From assembly GCF_965363235.1 (NCBI RefSeq), contig NC_134844.1, positions 77,593,244-77,657,243 on the forward strand: 64,000 nt of DNA, read 5' to 3'. Below the pieces are notes generated by a model. That model searched no databases. It was given only the letters and a program-made list of their open reading frames with translations, and was not told the DNA's origin. A program made the translations under genes and the position numbers. How positions within the stretch are numbered: the first letter of the stretch is position 1; every line of letters begins with the position of its first letter. This stretch comes from Mytilus galloprovincialis (Eukaryota > Mollusca > Bivalvia > Mytilida > Mytilidae). This document shows, in pieces, positions 1-12,700 of this stretch.

Positions 1-3000
1 TTAAGATGGTGATTTTCTCCCTTGTACAAAAGTCATGTTGTATTATATTTTTAAACAAATTATTTATACAATAAGCAAAAAAGGCATATCAAACACGATA
101 GTATTGACTGTCGTTCATTGATATGTTAAATGTACATAATATTACAAGGCATACATACGTAGTCAATACATTAGAGACAATTGGATGTAGAAATGTTCAG
201 TACTTCAATACGCCCACCATGAAGGTAAACAACAGATGTAGATAAATGTACCTCGTGATAAGTATGTCTATTATCTTTATCATATTTATACAAATATTAA
301 GTAGTATATTTAGTAGTCGTGGTTTATTTACATACATGTATACTGTAATGATGATAACACTTTGATTTTAACGTATTATTATGATAACAAAAACTGCTAC
401 TACATTTTCTTATTAAAATACATGAAAATACATGGAAATGAATAGGATATTATAAAGTTAAAACATAAGAGTTTGATGTATATCGCATATTGAAAAAAAT
501 GCGACTTGTATACTAGAAGATAAAAGGATAAAAAAAGCCAATACCAGACGAGGCGGGAATATATTTTGGGTAGTGAAACTCAATACAAATTGTTATGATT
601 TTTATATCCAGAGAGTTCTCTATTTAAAGTCGATTTTTCTGTCAACTAGTTTGATCGAGTTGGATAAACGGAACAACACACCCCTTACATGTATATCATC
701 GGAAAGACATATTGATGTGTTCGTTGTCTATTTATTTCATGTTGTAGGTCAACAGAAAATGCAGGTTCAAATTTTAACAGCTTGACGCCGCTTCATTTAT
801 TCGTTAAGAGCAAAATGATTAAGAAAATTTAAAGAATAACAACTCTAATGCATGTATTTGATCTAATAATTCTGTTGCCAGATATGAATTGATACTGACA
901 TTGTACTCATAGGATATACATTTAGAATAATTATCTAGCTGTAAAAAATAGTGACCGTGTGTCATTTGAATTGTAACAAAAAATAGATGTTTAATAAGAT
1001 TCAATACAGGTGAAATCTAGAGAGGTTTTCATTAGATTAAAATTGATATGTTGCCGACCTCCCCATACAAACTAGAAAAAGCTGTTATATAAGTAAATAT
1101 TTAAGTTTCGTTTTCATAGATGTGGAAACAAAAATAATTGAGCTTTGTTCCAAAACCTGTGAAATATTAAAACAAACTAAATTAGCGGTTCTGACTGTAT
1201 CTTGGCTTTATCTAAACGTAAAACTGCTGCGGTGAAAAACGGAAATGTGTTGATTTTCTGAAAACTAAATGATTTATCATTTGTATGACTAATTGAGTAG
1301 AAACTGGATACAAAAATAACTCGAAGTTAAAAAAAGTTACAGAGTGAACGTTATATACAGCATCGATGTAATTTATTTTTACTTGAACACAATGTAGAAC
1401 AAAGTGGTTGAAGGTAGTAGAAGCTATAACGTTTCTTTGTCTCCTTTTCTTTAAAGTCCCCTCCACCATCAATTTAAAGGTCAGAAACAATGTTACTGCC
1501 TATCTGTATCGCATGTAGCGCTATTATGGTTTGGAAGACATAGATAAAACAATTCGATCATGGCTGCAGCAACGCCATTACATATTTAAACACTGTAACA
1601 CAATATTGACTGTTGTAACTCCAGATTTGACATTTTTACCTGTTGTATATATAATTTTTGTTGTCACCATAATGCTATTTTGTCGACCATCATATAAGTA
1701 AGAGGTTCAGCTAGCTATAAAAGCAGGCTTAATCCTCATTTTTCTTCACTAGAAGGTAGGAACATGACAGATGTTATTCATGCGTTTCATGTGTTTGAGC
1801 TTCTGATTTTGTCGTGAATCGAGTTACGGTCATCCGCGTTACCCAGTGAATGTGGATGTCAATAAATACTTATTTCTTAAAAGAGGTAATTTTAAAATCG
1901 TCATCGTTGTTTCTTTAGAATTTTGACAATGTAAAGTCCTTAATCCTAAAGGTTTTTAAGTATATAATTTGACACTGTACTAGGTCACGGTGTTCTCAAA
2001 TGAGGTACCGTTGACTGAGTGGTCTAAGTAGTTCAACCATCGAATAGGTAGCCTGTCAACACATAACACCCAGTATCCCAATTTGATAAATGGCAGATGA
2101 ATTGAACAAAAATGATAAGTAACTGTTGTATACTCTGCATTTTATTATCCACATCATGAAAATTATTTTATATTATCTACATGGCTAAAAAAGTAAATTG
2201 TCTGTAGGAGGACACATTCCTCATTATGTTTCTGCTTGGGTACACCATTAAAGCTAAATAAAAAGCAGTTAACCTGCGCATTTAAATCCTTTCGATTCTT
2301 GCTTGACAGAGAAGTATATTAAAACATAATAATATTGGTGACTTTGTCCTGACACCTCAGGAGATATAATACACTTACTTCCATACTCGGTGCATATACT
2401 CAATCACGAGGAAGTTACGATATGAACAGAAAAACAACCAAGTAAATATCTACACATAAAGAGCATACGAACAATTTTGTCAGAAAGGCATTGAATTTAC
2501 AGCTTGGCTTGGATGAAGCGGTGGAGAACTATAGCAATCTGACGGATACCTCATGTGGAACAGGATATACATACTCTGCTAGTAAATCATGTATCACTTC
2601 ATTTTTAGAGGAGTCGATGTGACCAAGTTCAGCCCGATTGTAACCGCTTACTTTAAAATAGTGGATGCATTTTTGATATATATGAAAATGTGTTTACCCT
2701 AACATAGGGTTTTTTATGGAGATTACCGTACGTTCACCCTCCCCTCCCCTTTCTTAGCATTTTGCTCTTTAAGACAAAACGTGTGCAATGTTGTCATTAT
2801 GCTATTGTATATTGATATATTGCATGTAAAAATGCATTCATTTCTAGAATAAAATATAAAATATAATTCTGTAATTGTCATAAAGTTGTTGTACTTTTCG
2901 TTTTTTTAAGTGCTTTGTCAATTTGCCTTATTGGTTTGTTTTTATAGGTATCTATATTATAACACAATGTTGACTGCTTTACCCCTATATTTGTCAAGTT

Positions 3001-3600
3001 AACCTTTTTTGTCTGTATGTTTGTTCACACAATGTTGTCAGTATTATGGATTTTTTTATGCGACTGTCATACCAGTGAGAGGTTAGGTAGTTTTAAAACC
3101 AGGTTTAATACACATTTTGATTACATTAGAAAATGCCTGTACCAAGTCAGGAAAATGACATTTGTTATCCGTTCGTTAGATATGTTTAAGCTTTTGATTT
3201 TGCAATTTGATTAGGAAATTTTCGTTTAGAATTTTCCTCAGAGTTCGGTATTTTGTTATGTTACATTTTTCTTAAAAATACATTTAATAAAATGTTAAAG
3301 GCAATTTATTTAAAAAGAAATAATAATAATTTCTTAATTTTGTCTTCAGGTTTTGCAAACTTAAAGTCCAATGATACCGACAGTTAAAACATTATCAATT
3401 TTAAAGATCACAAGCAACATACACGGAATATATAAGTACACTGTTTTACAATAATATCACAGAGAGCTTCATCCAGTCCCTCTTGTACATTCACAATTGT
3501 ATTTTGATATTCTTGGTAACATGTCCAACAATTTATGTTTGCAGTTCCCCTTCCGATAACAGGTATCTTCAAATATTCAATAAACAACTTAAAATCTAAA
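1..3600. other. No gene recognised; diverged repeats
   Basis: The open frames here are short and show no domain, signal peptide or splice pattern. Pieces of repeat family A can be seen at about 1,600-1,900 and 2,950-3,270 on the plus strand; the landmarks are 'gctagctataaaa' and a stretch like 'cctgtaccaagtcagg'. Bases 1-200 belong to the segmental duplication. Nothing else is supported. Confidence 0.5.
2950..3270 (+). repeat. Repeat family A copy
   Basis: This copy starts near 'caatgttgactgctttaccc'. It continues through a GTTGTCAGTATTATGG-like stretch, the 'gactgtcataccagtgagagg' block and 'cctgtaccaagtcagg', and ends with the 'ttagaattttcctcagagttcggta' block. The same order of blocks appears at 34,290-34,600 (+), 48,810-49,090 (-), 51,240-51,600 (-), 54,010-54,160 (-) and 62,805-62,945 (-). 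No coding capacity is seen, so I read it as a non-autonomous dispersed element. Confidence 0.7.
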
Positions 3601-3815
3601 CAATAATTTCATTTAACATAAATAACATAACAATGTTTATAACAGCAGCCGTTTTAAAACATGAGTTGTTGTTATAAAATGTATAACGATTTACTTTCAT
3701 TGTCCAATAATGATAAAGTCATACGATTTGAAGTCTAAATCAACAAACGGAGACCAAAAGGCAGGTAACGATAATGCATGTCCATAATTTTACCCTTCAT
3801 GTGAAAAACTTTGTT

Positions 3816-4019
3816 CAGCCTTGTTTGAGGTCACACAACCTGAAACAATGAACGATCGCAGTCGTTATTTCCCTCCCTACATTTCGTAGCCATAATTCCT
3901 CGCGATAAACAATTGTTAAAATTTCATTGAAATTGACGACCACAATTCCATTGGCACTTTACTGCTATTGCTATGATCATCTGGAGAAAGATAAGTGCAA
4001 TTATCAATCTGTGTGCCAT
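3816..4019 (-). pseudogene. Fossil copy of the six-cysteine secreted peptide
   Basis: This is the partner of the intact peptide exon at 22,000-22,203, within the segmental duplication. It still shows a signal-peptide-like start, several of the family cysteines and the splice acceptor just before the ATG. The reading frame is broken, with about two breaks by eye. Because the family may be a toxin-like or antimicrobial peptide, the breaks are not itemised. The matching first exon and promoter lie at 5,633-5,745. Confidence 0.75.
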
Positions 4020-5632
4020 TTTCTGAAAATATAAAATTGATGAATTATAATATTAAACAGATGATTGTATTTCTGTCATTTTGTATCCCAGTCTTTTTTT
4101 CACAGCAACATTTACACAGACGCTTTTGGCATTTACCCCTTTTCTCTTCGTGTAATATTTTAAAGATAAATTTCTTTTTGAATGGTATCTAGTCGGATAA
4201 TTAAATGTTTTCCGCTGTGTTTTGAAAATAAAACTACGATGATAAATAAAAACAAAGAAGTTCAATTGAACATTTGAACTTTACCTTACTACAAAGAAAA
4301 CAAATTTCGCGGTGGCTGTGAAACACAAATCTGAGGGGTAAATGGAACTAATATGCCATGTTAAAAAGTTACAACAATTTTGAGTTGGAGTCTTATCTAT
4401 CAAAACAGAAAGCTAAAATGCAAAACAAATGTTTCTGCTTATATCCCTTTAAAAGAATTCTTATATCACATTGTGCTTCTGTTATATTGTCATATCTATA
4501 ACTTAATTGTATACACAGCTTTTAATTGTTCCAAGGAGAAAGAATTTTCTACCCCAGGAATACATACATTTACATGTAACCTTTCCAGTATTTGGCAAAA
4601 CAATTTGAATTTTGGGCCTTCAAAACACATTTTTCGATAACAATTATTTGGCTTCACTTTGATTTCAAATAGTTACATTTTGTTTACTAAAGTTGAAGTC
4701 GACTGGATGGGTGCATGGTGTGACAATTTGTTTATCTTTCAAGACCGTATTATACAATTAACTTACTAGGATCACTTCCGTCTCTAACGGTATATATCCT
4801 TAATTCCGAGAAATTCCGAATCACAGTGTCCAATTCTATTTTACACACACCAGTCATGTGATATCGTCAAAGATCTGTAGAGATAACGGTAGTATTTATT
4901 CTGCTTAAGGCGAGAATACTTACCACTTTTTATAATAAACATATGGGCAAAACAATTATGTGTTGTGTTAGTACTTTATTATTCTGTTTTAAAAAATAGT
5001 CAAAAGTATATGATCAACTTCCAACGGAGCATGTTTATGTTGTCCATGTCCACCGTCAATTTACAGCAAATTAATCTTTTAGAATAATTCTCTAGAAAAC
5101 ATTTCAAAGGAATTCACAATTTATATTGTAAATGTACAATTCATAGATGAATACACAAAAACTATACTGCACGCTTTCATCCAATTACAGCGATCCTAAG
5201 TAGAATCCCTGCACCGGCCTTGAATGCACAAAAGAAACTACATTTTCCCCCTACTATAAGTGTTAAGATTAATACAAACTCGTCTGCATGAAAACATCAA
5301 CATATGGGTAAGGCCACCTTACGATTATTTTTTATTTTAAAGGGTGAATGGATAAAATCAGATTAGCGTGGTGCCCTTTGTAAAGGTAAACTTAAATTAT
5401 TACATTTCAATTGCATTACTCGCGAAAAATAATAAGCATGTATATAGAAACGTGATATAACGTTTACAATCTCTACATTGAAACAACAATATCCAAGAAC
5501 TCTATGAGGTAGTTTTCTCATTAAAGTATTATCCAAATATTAAAAAAAACTGAATTTTTATCTTAAAAGGAGATAGTTTATTTGAAACACCACTAAAAAA
5601 ATAAAAAAAAAGATAAGTGTTTAATTACTTAC

Positions 5633-5745
5633 GATATTATGATGTTTGCTGATCCCTGCTGTAGTGGTGAAGTATTTACCAGTCGTATAGATAATGGATT
5701 GGTTCAAAACCTTCACATGTTTTATATGAATCTTTATATTTACTG
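5633..5745 (-). promoter_or_regulatory. TATA promoter and untranslated first exon, copy 1
   Basis: On the minus strand a TATA box of the form CATATAAAAC (5,719-5,728) is followed by a GTGAAGGTTTT block. An exon then ends at 5,633 against the donor GTAAGTAAT. The same order is found at 23,893-23,990 (-) and 45,579-45,673 (+). The peptide exon lies about 1.6 kb downstream with its own acceptor. I infer this is the promoter and 5' untranslated exon of the peptide gene. Here the downstream coding exon is a fossil. Confidence 0.65.
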
Positions 5746-6394
5746 TTCAAATCAAAACAACTCATTTCGATTGTCAACTTGGAAAATCTTGATAAAGTAA
5801 GCGAAAAAAAAACATTGCTAATAAGTAAAATTGACAAACTGAAGTTTTTTAATTATCTGTTTATCTTAAGTGTCCCCAATGATAAAAAAAACCCACTCTG
5901 ACTTGTAATACAAAACAAGCGGTTTTCGAGGGTATGTGATGCACCGGTTATATCGAATTAGATGTGATATCGTCCTAAATATTTTTTTATTTAGTGTGAG
6001 TGGTCATCTTGTGCGTCATGTCGGTCATTTTGTGTTTTTATTGTTGATAAAATTTAATTTTAATTTATTTAACTCTATAATCCAGTCAGGTTTTGCGTTA
6101 AATAATCCAATCGTCTTTATTGAAGTAATTAAGTTAATTTTGAGTAATAATGTTTCAAATCGATGTTTCCTTTCTCGGCACATCCATCAAGGATAAACTA
6201 TTACAAATACAAATAAAAGTATGATGTTTGAATTTATTTGATTTAAAATTATTCAATCAATTTTACCAGAGAGTTTCGTGGTTTTTCTATACGACTACGG
6301 CCGAAGTTTTGCTGAAGCAAATACATTTTAAAGCTAATGATGTTAGTGTTCCTGTTTGAATGGGCACTAGTCTTTTTCGAACCCTTAATTTGTT

Positions 6395-6515
6395 CGGTGC
6401 GTTTAGTATCCAATGTTCCATGTTGAAGGCTTTACTTTGGTCTATGATTGTTCGTACATTGCGACTTAGATTAAGAGTTGTCTCATTTACGCTCATACCA
6501 CATCTTCCAATTTTT
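6395..6515 (+). repeat. Repeat family K fragment
   Basis: This is a short fragment ending in the 'gttgtctcatt...ctcataccacatc' block. It matches 24,650-24,775 in the other duplication copy. More diverged relatives lie at 17,080-17,180 and 52,790-52,895. It has no coding capacity. Confidence 0.5.
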
Positions 6516-7019
6516 TTCTTGAACTGTTTTCTTAGACTTGTAAACTATTATTTTTAAGATACAAGTTGTTTTTTATCAAGACATTCCTTATTCAAAGTGT
6601 TTCGTCAAACGTAATCATAAGACGTTTTTTCCTCGTGTTCAGAAGAGGCAACTGTGAAACGCAGTGAATGATTGTCTACCAATGATCATGTACCAAAATA
6701 TAACAAGACACATAGGTTATTGAAAAAAATATTTTTTATTGACTATCGAACTATTTTGACTTGAAAATGCAAATACAGGGATCTTGCAACTCTTGTGTCA
6801 GGATTTGAAACGTTTGGAACTTTTTTTTCTCTATGTGATGTGAAAATATTTAACTCCCTGTGATTGAAAAAGATTGTTATGTTGCCTTGTGTCTTGTGTT
6901 GTATGTGGTATGATTTGGTAATATGGGTACGTACCTGTTGTGTTTCAAGTCAAGATTTCTGTCACCCTCTAATGCCCAACATAACTCATTTCCCGGTGAA
7001 GTCAAATTTCTAGTTCTCA

Positions 7020-7400
7020 CTTTTCATCTTGTTAGACTAACTTTTCAATTATATTGACAACGATGTGTAAACAAAAAAAAAAACCAGCCATAATAGGTAA
7101 AAATGTCAAAATAGGGCTACAACAATCAACATTGTGTTATAATCTTAATCACTATTAAAACAAATATGTAAAAAAGAAATAAAAAAGGGCATATAGACAA
7201 AGCACATACACAAAAATGAAAGACAAAAATACAAACATCTACCTCAGCACAATAACACAATAACGGGATGTACAAGTACCGAGCCACATCAAATGAATAT
7301 CACAAAAAAAAACACTAAACAGTAAAAGCAATATTCAAAAAGATAAATAAAAGAATACTATAACACGCTATGATAGATATGAAGACTAATAACAACGTCG
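7020..7400 (-). repeat. Composite repeat A/H, truncated copy
   Basis: A family A end ('ttgacaacgatgtg', 7,055 on) is followed on the right by family H blocks ('gggcatatagacaaagcac', 'acgggatgtacaagtac', 'gagccac'). The order is the same at 48,795-49,820 and 62,800-63,620, and reversed at 33,590-34,600. A and H therefore look like two parts of one mobile element. Confidence 0.65.
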
Positions 7401-7901
7401 ATACCCAGAATCTATACTTCAAGACCATCGTGTATTATTTGTGAAGTTGATACGGAGAATTTATCAACAATGTCTTGGTATCTTCCGATGAAATTTTTGT
7501 AGAAAAAGGACGCGGCGGTCTTTGAACTACCCCTTTTTATCAACTCTTTGCTCACTAGACAGACATGAATAAAATAAAGGGGATGCAGTGTTTAAAGGTA
7601 CAACTTGCTCCTTACAAAATTACATGCAGTTTTTTAAAAGTGTACAAGAAACATGTAAGTTGTTATCTGGATACTGTAGCACTCGTTCTTTTAAATCATA
7701 AAAAGCGGAAGGGGTGGTCAAAGCTGTAAATTGTTCATACAAAATTAAATGAGAAAGATGGAACAACAGTTATTTATTTTTCATCATTTAATCTAATTAG
7801 TTCAGCTTAACTGTACACCATATCTATGGTGTGAGAACACTTAATGATCATTAGACATGTTAGAAAAGCAATTGTAAATCGGCAGTTTAAATGAACAATA
7901 T

Positions 7902-9593
7902 TCAAATCAAAGTAAAAGTATAAGCCTTATCAGAAAAATTCGAAACCAGTAACTGATTTGTACTTCTGTTATAATCAAGAGAAACAGAATTGGAAAGACC
8001 ATAACTGGCTGTAGTTATCACTTTGTATTTTTGTCCATCAGGAGAAATAATTACTACACAATTTGACCATCCTCTTACAACGTACACGTTACCATTATTG
8101 TCGACAGATATACCACTTGGAAAACTGAGGACCTTTTCATTCTTAAATTTCCATTTTGCTGTACCTTGTAGATCATAACACGTCACGGATTTTGATTGGT
8201 TATTTGTATGATATATTTTGTCACCAAATAATGCCACGTAACAATAACTCGGTATTGTATCGCGGACTATATCAATTGTGGAGTTGTTGTTTGGATTGAT
8301 CAGTTTAATTCCGGTCCCTGCTGTAGAGCAAATGAATTTGCCATCAGTGACTGCTATGCCGTAATACTTAGAATCGACTGGTATTGTTTTCTTGATTTGT
8401 TTCCTTTGTAGGTCTATGATTGTGATACAGTTCGTATCTGACTCTCCCGATGTTACAGCAAGTGTATTGTCGTGATTGTTGTACGCTACGTCAAATGCAT
8501 ATGTTCTTGTATTTACTTCAAAGTCTTTGGTGCCGTTCAAGTTGAATACTCTTACAGTTCTTCCAGAGTAATCAGAAAACGCCATTTTACCATCTGGTAA
8601 CATGCAACAGCCCCATACGCACTTTCCTGTTTCATTTAAAATTTGAAGCAGTTTCAAATTGATATTGTCAAATGATCTGGATAATATGTGCGGAAGCAGT
8701 ATTTGGGCTTGTTTATTTTTCCTCCTCGTGAGGACTAAATTGCATGGTTTTTCCTCAATCTTTACATCTCCAAAGTTCTTGATACGATTAGCTAAATCTT
8801 GCATTGCGGAATCGGGATTGTACGTAAGATCGCAATCTTTAAAATTTCCGCTGTTAATCATCGACTGCAGGAATTGGTCTTTGCTAGAAATTCTTTTTTC
8901 GAGCTCCTTCATAGCAATAAATGTTTGAAGATCTGTAGCATGTTGCTTGATATTTTCAATTTTTGTTCGGATTTCAGTTATCTCTCTGTCAGCTTCCTTT
9001 AATGAAATCAGGAGTTCGCTTATTATCTTACTTTCATTTAGTTCGGTTTCATTCAACTTTTTTATAATGTTGTCTTGTATTTTGTCTAAATGGTTGTTGA
9101 TTGTAATCCTGGTTTGTTTGATTGCTTGCTCAATCTGCGTTTTCTCTTTTGATAACCTCCCCAGGTTGTTTTCTCTGTCCTTTTGAATTATATGAATATT
9201 GTCGGAAAGTTCTGCTAATGATTGTTCTATTTCGTAAAAGGCATTTGAAAGTTTAGTGTTTTGAATCACATCAGTCAATTTGTCGAAGTCTCGACATTCC
9301 ATATGGTTCTCGACAATGCAACTTCCACAACAAAGACTGTCATGTTTTTTGCAATAAAATGTGTACTTCTCATTATGTTTGATACAGGTTTGAGTGATTT
9401 TGACAACATCACATGGTATTTTCTGATACTCACTTATCGGTACTGTGCAATGTTTTCGTGTTCCCTTTGACCGACTGTGGTGGTCTTTGCATTCTGAACA
9501 AAGCCCTTCGTCACATTCAAAACACCAGATTATTGATGTTTTGATAATATTGCCTTGATCACATACACCACACGAGGTTGTTGATGATGCCAT
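7902..9593 (-). CDS. B-box/coiled-coil/NHL protein (RING-less TRIM-like)
   Basis: This is an intact single-exon coding region of 564 residues. The start at 9,593 (MASSTTSCGVC) is preferred over an upstream in-frame Met because a splice acceptor (pyrimidine run then TTTTTAG, 9,608-9,610) lies between them, so the upstream Met would be intronic. Domains in order: B-box 1 (about residues 8-50, CX2C...CX2CX4CX2C with trailing His), B-box 2 (about 60-105, CIKH...YC.KH..LCC.SC), a long coiled coil (about 115-250), and a six-bladed NHL-like beta-propeller (about 325-564). Repeated 'GISVDNNGNVYVV'-type strands mark the propeller. There is no RING, so ubiquitin ligase activity is not supported. Family members usually act as scaffolds in innate immunity or RNA control, and bivalves have many such genes. 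A truncated relative lies at 57,328-58,084. Confidence 0.9.
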   Translation of the reverse strand: MASSTTSCGVCDQGNIIKTSIIWCFECDEGLCSECKDHHSRSKGTRKHCTVPISEYQKIPCDVVKITQTCIKHNEKYTFYCKKHDSLCCGSCIVENHMECRDFDKLTDVIQNTKLSNAFYEIEQSLAELSDNIHIIQKDRENNLGRLSKEKTQIEQAIKQTRITINNHLDKIQDNIIKKLNETELNESKIISELLISLKEADREITEIRTKIENIKQHATDLQTFIAMKELEKRISSKDQFLQSMINSGNFKDCDLTYNPDSAMQDLANRIKNFGDVKIEEKPCNLVLTRRKNKQAQILLPHILSRSFDNINLKLLQILNETGKCVWGCCMLPDGKMAFSDYSGRTVRVFNLNGTKDFEVNTRTYAFDVAYNNHDNTLAVTSGESDTNCITIIDLQRKQIKKTIPVDSKYYGIAVTDGKFICSTAGTGIKLINPNNNSTIDIVRDTIPSYCYVALFGDKIYHTNNQSKSVTCYDLQGTAKWKFKNEKVLSFPSGISVDNNGNVYVVRGWSNCVVIISPDGQKYKVITTASYGLSNSVSLDYNRSTNQLLVSNFSDKAYTFTLI

Positions 9594-9599
9594 TGTAAA

Positions 9600-9615
9600 C
9601 AGTATATCTAAAAAC
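9600..9615 (-). promoter_or_regulatory. Splice acceptor before the B-box/NHL start codon
   Basis: The minus strand reads a T-rich run ending in TAG at 9,610-9,608, about 14 bases before the ATG at 9,593. This implies an untranslated upstream exon beyond 9,620. That exon was not located. Confidence 0.6.
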
Positions 9616-9889
9616 AAAATAATGTAGTTACAATGTATAACAATTAGGTATTATATAATCATAAAATATACATGTATTTCATTATCAATAAGAGTATTCT
9701 ATAAAAAATGTCCTGAACCAAGTCAGGAATATGGTCATTATATTATAATTCGTTTCTGTGCGTGTTATATTTTAACGTTGTGTTTCTATTGTGTCGTTTT
9801 TTTCCCTCTGATATTTGAGTGTGAAGTCATTTTCAACTGATTTTTATAGTTCGTTCTTATGTTGTACTGTTATATCACTGTCCCAGGTT

Positions 9890-10225
9890 AGGGGGAGGGT
9901 TGGGATCCCACTAACATGTTTTACCCTGCCACATTATTTATATATGTGCCTGTCCCAAGTCAGGAGCCTGTAAATCAGTGGTTGTCGTTTGTTTATGTGT
10001 TACATATTTGTTTTTCGTTTATTTTTTTTTACATAAATAAGGCCGTTAGTTTTCTCGTTTGAATTGTTTTACATTGTCTTATCTGGCCTTTTATATATGA
10101 CTATGCGGTATGGGCTTTGCTCATTGTTGAAGGCCATACGGTGACATACAGTTGTTAATGTCTGTGTCATTTTGGTCTTTTGTGGATAGTTGTCTAATTG
10201 GCAATCATACCACATCTTCATTTCT
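9890..10225 (+). repeat. Repeat family D copy
   Basis: Landmarks are 'aaggccgttagttttctcgt', 'tgaaggccatacggtgac' and the end 'ggcaatcataccacatctt'. Other copies lie at 14,445-14,660 (-) and 53,680-53,845 (+). It is non-coding and is probably a short non-autonomous element. Confidence 0.7.
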
Positions 10226-10794
10226 GTATATTATTATAAGACGTGTCACGGTACTTTTTTATCTCAAATTCATGTATTTAGTTTGATGTTATATATGTTT
10301 TTCTCATCGGATTTTGTCTAATGCTTAGTTCGTTTCTGTTTTTCATTTTAATGTTGTTTCGTCATTCTCCTCATATATATGATGCGTTTCCTTTGGTTTT
10401 GGTTTGTGATTCGGATTTGTTTTTTTTTCTATCGATACATGAGTTTTGAACATCGGTATACTACTTGCCATTTCAAAAACAGAGGCCTCTGAGAAACTAA
10501 CACGCTCAACTCACAAATATGTCATTTGGATATGCACTTCACATTATCTCTTATCAGCTATTTATTTTATTAGAGTAGATCGTTTTCGACTTTTTCAATA
10601 TCTCTATTTTTATACTTGTTTAACAAAATAAGCCAAAAGCAAAATCAATTAGAAACAATCATTGTCAGTCTTTCTGAAACAAGGATTCATTAGCTATTTT
10701 TCTGTCAATCTGAGTAATTTTTAAACTTGTGGTTTGATGAACACTATCCCTCTGCACTGTTACTAAATGTTTAGAATACTTTTTAAAAACAAAC

Positions 10795-12210
10795 AAGAGT
10801 GCACACGCAGAAATGTCTCGCCTTCTTTACTAATCATTGATATTGTATTGATAGTCCTAAATATAAAACTTTATCACAACTGTCACATAAACTTAACATA
10901 AACCAAGAAAACTAAACATTGACCAATGAACCACGAAAATGAGGTCAAGGTCAGGTAAACATGTACAGCTAAGAATTTTCCATACAAGAAATATAGTTGA
11001 GCTATTGCTTATAGTTTAAGAAAAACAGACCAAAACACAAAAACTTAACACGGATCGAGCATTGAACCGTGAAAATGAGGTCAAGGTTCAATAAAACCTA
11101 AGCGACTGACATGATAATCATTAAACACTTCCATACACAAAATATACTTAACCTATTGCATAAAGTATTAGAAAAAAAGACCAAATCTTAAAAAGTTAAC
11201 TTTGACCACTGAACCATGAAAATGAGGTTAAGTTCAGATGACACCTGTCAGCTAGACATGTACATTACAATCATGCCATACACCAAATATAGTAGATCTA
11301 TTGATTTCAGTATAAGAAAAACAGACTAAAACACAAACACTTAACTATAACAACTGAACCATGAACATGAGGTCAAGGTTAGATGACACCTGCCAGTTAT
11401 ACATGTACACTTTACGGATGCCATCACGAATTGGTTGGCCGTTATGGAATAACCGTTTTACAAACGATATCGGATATGTTCCTTGCGTCGTAACTGCAAT
11501 CCCCTACCCTTTGATGAAGGTGACCTATCGCATTAGACTATTTGCAGGATTTGTTTTAACATAAGCAACACAAAGGGTGCTACATGTGGTGCAATATCTG
11601 CTTACCCTTCCGGAGCACCAGTGGGGTTCGTGTTACTTATTCTTTAGTTTTGTATGTTGTGTTGTGAGTTCTATTGTTTGTCTGTTTGTCTTCTATCATT
11701 TTTAGCCAGGCGTTGTTAGTTTATTTTCGATTTATAAGTATGGCTGTCACTCTGATATCTTTCGTCCCTCTTTTACAGTCCTTACAACACCCAATATAAT
11801 AGACCTATTGGTTATAGTAAATGAGATATGGACTTGACCACCAAAACTTAACCTTGTTCACTGATCAATGAAATGAGGTCGAGGTCAAGTGAAAACTGTC
11901 TGACGGCCATGAGGACTTTGCAAGGTACGCACATAGTACACAATATAGTTATCCTATTGACAGAATTTAAAATTACAAATAATCTGAACTTTTTTTTCAA
12001 GTAGCCACTGAACACTGAAAATGAAGTCAATGACATTGGACATGTGACTGACGAAAAATTTGTACCATGAGGCATCTATATAAAAGTATGAAGCATCCAG
12101 GTCTTCCACCTTTTTAAATATAATGCTTTTAAGAAGTAAGCTAACGCCGCCGCCGCCAGGTCACTATCCCTATGTCGAGGTTTCTACGACAATAGTCGCA
12201 GGCTCAACAA
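10795..12210 (+). repeat. Repeat family E, with internal tandem units and a nested insertion
   Basis: The element opens with 'gagtgcacacgcagaaatgt' and closes with a GCCGCCGCC stretch, then 'gtcgaggtttctacgac' and 'agtcgcaggctc'. Inside are about five diverged units of roughly 110-120 bp, each with 'ccatgaaaatgaggtcaagg' and a 'tatagt...ctattg' block. A family C element (about 11,425-11,780) interrupts the unit array, which resumes afterwards, so C is the younger insertion. A reversed copy of E lies at 58,133-58,930. Confidence 0.75.
11425..11780 (+). repeat. Repeat family C nested in family E
   Basis: This starts near 'ggaataaccgttttacaaac' and runs through 'cttacccttccggagcacc', 'gggttcgtgtt' and a TTTTTAGCCAGGCGTTG stretch. 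It ends at 'tttcgtccctctttt'. E units flank it on both sides. Confidence 0.75.
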
Positions 12211-12414
12211 AAACCCCACAACAAATTGATTAAAATCGTCGATTTAAGGGCAATAACTCATATTATAAATCGATTGACAACAACCATTACTTTAGACGTT
12301 TGACTGTTATGTATTGTGTATCTTGCTTATTTATTTTGCTGTTAACAACTTCTCCTTATTTATAAGAGTGCTAAAGAAAATGTTAGCAAAACCTATAAAC
12401 TTCACACATTTTCA

Positions 12415-12700
12415 TGAATGTGACCTACCGAATTAGACTATTTACCGGATTTGTTATCACATAAGCAACACGACGGGTGCCACATGTGGAGCAGGATCTG
12501 CTTACCCTTCCGGAGCACCTGAGATCACTCCTAGTGTTTTGGTGGGGTTCGTGTTGTTTATTCTTTAGTTTTCTATGTTGTGTCGTGTGTGCTGTTGTTT
12601 GTTTGTGCTTTTCATTTTTAGCCATGGCGTTGTCAGTTTGTTTTAGATTTATGAGTTTGACTGTCCCTTTGGTATCGTTCGTCCCTCTTGTTATTTAAAG
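12415..12700 (+). repeat. Repeat family C copy
   Basis: This is a good copy from 'tgacctaccgaattagac' to 'cgttcgtccctcttg', with the intact 'ttagccatggcgttgtcag' block. The short open frames on both strands here are parts of the repeat and not genes. Confidence 0.8.

Larger units (their letters stand above)
1..7050. repeat. Segmental duplication, copy 1
   Basis: Two stretches of this segment are recognisably repeated, in the same orientation, further right. Bases 1-200 match about 14,790-14,940, with the shared landmark 'ggcatatcaaacacgatagt'. Bases 3,610-7,050 match 21,650-25,270, including the peptide exon, its first exon, the promoter and the motif 'cgtgttcagaagaggcaac' at about 6,636 and 24,858. 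The offset grows from about 14.8 kb to 18.0 kb, which the LINE and other insertions in the second copy can explain. I infer one tandem duplication followed by independent insertions. The middle part (about 800-3,600) was not aligned base by base. Confidence 0.7.

Noticed and set aside
12425-12698. Overlapping open frames on both strands
   Set aside because: They lie fully inside repeat family C, and similar frames recur in other copies.
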